Assembly: GCA_036377075.1 (NCBI GenBank)
Contig: DASUZB010000187.1
Location: 1 to 31,938 of the forward strand
Source: DASUZB01 sp036377075
GTDB taxonomy: Bacteria > Actinomycetota > CALGFH01
Length of the DNA stretch: 31,938 bases
Direction of reading: 5' to 3'
Part shown: in pieces, positions 30,034 through 31,938 of the stretch
How the letters are laid out: each line of letters opens with the position of its first letter
Numbering within the stretch: the stretch's first letter is position 1
Translations under genes and position numbers: made by a program
The notes under the pieces: generated by a model
Told to the model about the DNA's origin: nothing
The model's input: the letters and a program-made list of their open reading frames with translations, nothing else
The model's database searches: none

Positions 30034-30250
30034 TAGGTGGTGCGTGTGGCCAGGAGCCGTCGCAGGTGCACGCGCTCGATCGTCGCGCACGTTGCGATCG
30101 GCAAGCGCGCGGCCACCCGTGGACGGGAAAGCCATGCGAGCGGGCATGGGCCATCTCACCCGCACCTCGCGGTCGGTTGGGCCCGAGCGGCGGTAGCGGC
30201 GCACCACGCGCCCATCGCCGAGCGCGTAAACGTCAGCATCGCGGCGTGCC
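30034..30250 (-). pseudogene. Remnant: aminoglycoside phosphotransferase-like kinase, internally deleted and frameshifted
   Basis: On the minus strand the fragment begins RDADVYALGDGRVVRRYRRSG, the N-terminal lobe of APH/choline kinase-like proteins. It shifts frame to MAHARSHGFPV, then jumps to ALADRNVRDD and, in another frame, ERVHLRRLLATRTT before a stop. These last pieces look like the C-terminal end of the same family. About two thirds of the normal length, including the catalytic HxD loop, is missing. The gene is dead. Confidence 0.55.
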
Positions 30251-30495
30251 GTGCCGTCCGACGTCGGACGGCCAGGGCCGGGATGAGGGCGACGCCTAGG
30301 GGGAACGGACTGCCGCGGGACAACTCGGTGGCGCTGGCGGCGTGGGCGGGCCATCCTTGCCGCACGGCCCGACGTGACGCCCCGGCCTGAGGGAGCCAGC
30401 ATGCGAAGACCCGGCTTGGCCTGACGCTGACGGCCCGGTCTCCTCCGCCGTCCGACGCCTGCCTGGTGCGGACCGGACACAGGAGGAACCTTGTG
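30251..30495. other. Gap with no recognisable gene
   Basis: These 245 bases between the phosphotransferase remnant and the TPR gene show no convincing coding frame or RNA. Only the AGGAGG (30481-30486) of the TPR gene is a clear signal. Confidence 0.5.
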
Positions 30496-31197
30496 ATGGG
30501 CGAGAGCAAAGAGCAGCTCCTGGAGCTGTACGAGGCCCGCGGCGAGCTCGAGACGTTCGTCGCGGCGAAGCGGCTGTACGAGCAGGCGCTCGCCGGAGAA
30601 GGGTCGGCCGACCCGCAGGTGCTGGTCGGCTACGGCTACCTGCTGGAGTGCCACGGGCGCATCGCGTTGCGGGAGGCGGCGGCGCGGTACCGGCACGCGG
30701 TCGCGCTGGACCCCGGCGCCGACAAGCCGCGCTACCAGCTCATCTCGGCCCAGGCGGCGCTGGGCGAGCCCGAGGTGGCGGTCAAGTCGTACGAGGAGCG
30801 GCTGGCCCGGTCGCCGGAGGACGTGCGGGAGCACCGCTTCGTCGCCAAGGCGTACCTGGCGGCCCGCGACTACGCCCAGGCGGGCAGGGTGGCCGAGGAC
30901 GGCCTGGCGCTGGACCCCGACGACCGCATCCTGCTCGAGTTCAGGGGCGAGGTACGGGCCGCGACCGGGGACCCGGAGGGTGCGCTGGCCGACTGGCGCC
31001 GCGCGGTCGACGTCGTCGACAACATCGGTCCGGTCTACCTCAGCGCGTTCCTGCTCGAACGGCTGGGGCGGCTCGAAGAGGCCGCGGCGGCGTGGCAGTA
31101 CGTCCTCGACTGGTGCGAGGAGCACGACGCGCCCCTGACCGCCGAGTGGCCCGCGCGGGAGCTCGCACGCCTGCGCGCGCGGCTCTCCGACGGCTGA
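30496..31197 (+). CDS. TPR-repeat protein
   Basis: 233 residues, nearly all helical, with about five TPR-like units (for example AAKRLYEQALAGEGSADPQV, RYRHAVALDPGADKPRYQL, GDPEGALADWRRAVDVVDN). No signal peptide or catalytic domain, so it is a cytoplasmic protein-interaction scaffold. AGGAGG at 30481-30486 is 9 bases before ATG 30496; the in-frame GTG at 30493 (6 bases from the SD) is an alternative start. It is convergent with the pirin gene, with 24 bases between stops. Partner unknown. Confidence 0.8.
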   Translation: MGESKEQLLELYEARGELETFVAAKRLYEQALAGEGSADPQVLVGYGYLLECHGRIALREAAARYRHAVALDPGADKPRYQLISAQAALGEPEVAVKSYEERLARSPEDVREHRFVAKAYLAARDYAQAGRVAEDGLALDPDDRILLEFRGEVRAATGDPEGALADWRRAVDVVDNIGPVYLSAFLLERLGRLEEAAAAWQYVLDWCEEHDAPLTAEWPARELARLRARLSDG

Positions 31198-31221
31198 TGA
31201 ACCGGATCGGCCCCGAACCTC

Positions 31222-31938
31222 TCAGGTCGGCCGGGCCCAGAACGGTGGCGGGGCCGGGATGCGCGCGAGCGGCGAACGGAGGCGGCCGAACCTCGGGTCG
31301 GCCGCCTCCCACTGCCGGCGGGCGGCGTCGATCTCCGCGCGGGTGCGGGCGACGAAGTTCCACCATATCAGGATCGGCTCCGGGAACGGTTCGCCGCCCA
31401 GCAGCAGCACCCGTGCCCGGTCGGTGGCCGCGAGCGTCACCTCCTCACGGCCTTGGCCGAGGTAGGCCAGCTGGCCCGGCCGGACGACCTGCTCCCCGAC
31501 CAGAATCTCGCCGGCCAGCACCACCATGGCGTGCTCGAAGGCCGGCCGCAGCGGCCACGCACCCGTCCCCGCTTCGAGCGTCGCGTCCACGCCGACCAGC
31601 GGGGTGTCGTGCCGGGCTGGCGAGGTGCGACCGGCGAAGCTGCCCACCAGGACGGTCGCCACGGCGTTTGCCCACTCGGCCCGCGGCAGCTCGGCGTGGT
31701 GCTCGAACCCGGCCGCGCCGTGGCGGGTCGCCTCGGGCTGGGCGATCCACAGCTGCACGCCGTGCAGTTCGCCGCGGTATCGGCCGGTGGCCTCCTCCGA
31801 GTGGCTGACGCCCTGCCCGGCGGTCATGAGGTTGAGCTGCCCGGCCCGGATGACCTGCTCGCTGCCGAGGCTGTCACGGTGCAGCACCTCGCCGGCGACC
31901 AGCCAGGTGACCGTCTGCAGGCCGGTGTGCGGGTGCGG
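31222..31938 (-). CDS. Pirin family protein, N-terminus cut by window edge
   Basis: The visible 238 codons start inside the protein with PHPHTGLQTVTWLVAGE, the first cupin metal-binding His pair, then HRDSLGS and GVSHSEEA with the remaining His and Glu ligands. The second cupin ends with ARTRAEIDAARRQWE. Pirins are cupin-fold proteins with Fe or Ni; some are quercetin 2,3-dioxygenases and others act as redox or transcription cofactors. The start lies beyond the right edge. The role in this organism is not deducible. Confidence 0.9.
   Translation of the reverse strand, partial: PHPHTGLQTVTWLVAGEVLHRDSLGSEQVIRAGQLNLMTAGQGVSHSEEATGRYRGELHGVQLWIAQPEATRHGAAGFEHHAELPRAEWANAVATVLVGSFAGRTSPARHDTPLVGVDATLEAGTGAWPLRPAFEHAMVVLAGEILVGEQVVRPGQLAYLGQGREEVTLAATDRARVLLLGGEPFPEPILIWWNFVARTRAEIDAARRQWEAADPRFGRLRSPLARIPAPPPFWARPT

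Overview
The window is very GC-rich (about 70% or more), starts many genes with GTG, has strong Shine-Dalgarno (SD) sites and carries two apparently leaderless promoters. With its ANTAR, anti-sigma, STAND and TetR regulators, this points to a soil-type actinobacterium (Actinomycetota). I see no rRNA, tRNA, CRISPR array, transposase, integrase or phage structural module. Nearly all genes are recognisable by family, but none closely enough to name a species.

Layout. (1) 1-3679: a minus-strand operon of ArsR regulator, SRPBCC/AHSA1 protein, 14-TM MFS exporter, DUF4331 protein and a cyclase-family hydrolase cut by the left edge. Three of its four junctions are 4-base GTGA overlaps, and it is driven by a leaderless promoter. 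(2) 3869-7651: a small Cys-containing protein, two divergent GerPa-type anti-sigma HATPases (the second lacks the N-box Asn), a TetR regulator with a tandem operator array, then a run of small orphan proteins. (3) 7764-10523: a fatty acid desaturase and two tandem GAF-ANTAR regulators. (4) 10805-13399: two overlapping small genes divergent from a 588-residue decapeptide-repeat solenoid protein. (5) 13444-17364: an SDR remnant, a lipoprotein, a DEAD-box helicase, a small Cys/His protein, a second copy of a small orphan protein and a hemolysin III/PAQR membrane protein. (6) 17350-19845: an XRE/NB-ARC/TPR STAND regulator. (7) 19957-24197: gene remnants, an integral membrane protein divergent from a serine beta-lactamase-like hydrolase, and a methyltransferase. 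(8) 24254-27596: pyruvate or branched-chain 2-oxoacid dehydrogenase E1-alpha, E1-beta and E2, without E3. (9) 27679-31938: RidA, a DMT permease divergent from its TetR regulator, a phosphotransferase remnant, a TPR protein and a pirin cut by the right edge.

Two themes stand out. First, at least six truncated or frameshifted gene pieces sit between intact genes: CDF, CorA, SDR C-terminus, rhamnosidase C-terminus plus alpha/beta hydrolase, SDR N-terminus and an APH-like kinase. This indicates decay by repeated small deletions. Second, regulation is readable in the DNA: the TetR array at 6108-6161 resembles the operators of the beta-lactamase-like gene 16 kb away, the DMT/TetR pair has two matched operators 42 bp apart, and a perfect 20-bp palindrome precedes the membrane protein gene. 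The best candidates for something undescribed are the 10805-13399 cassette (solenoid protein plus a coiled-coil protein with an NHLP-leader-like segment) and the duplicated small protein family at 7391 and 16400.
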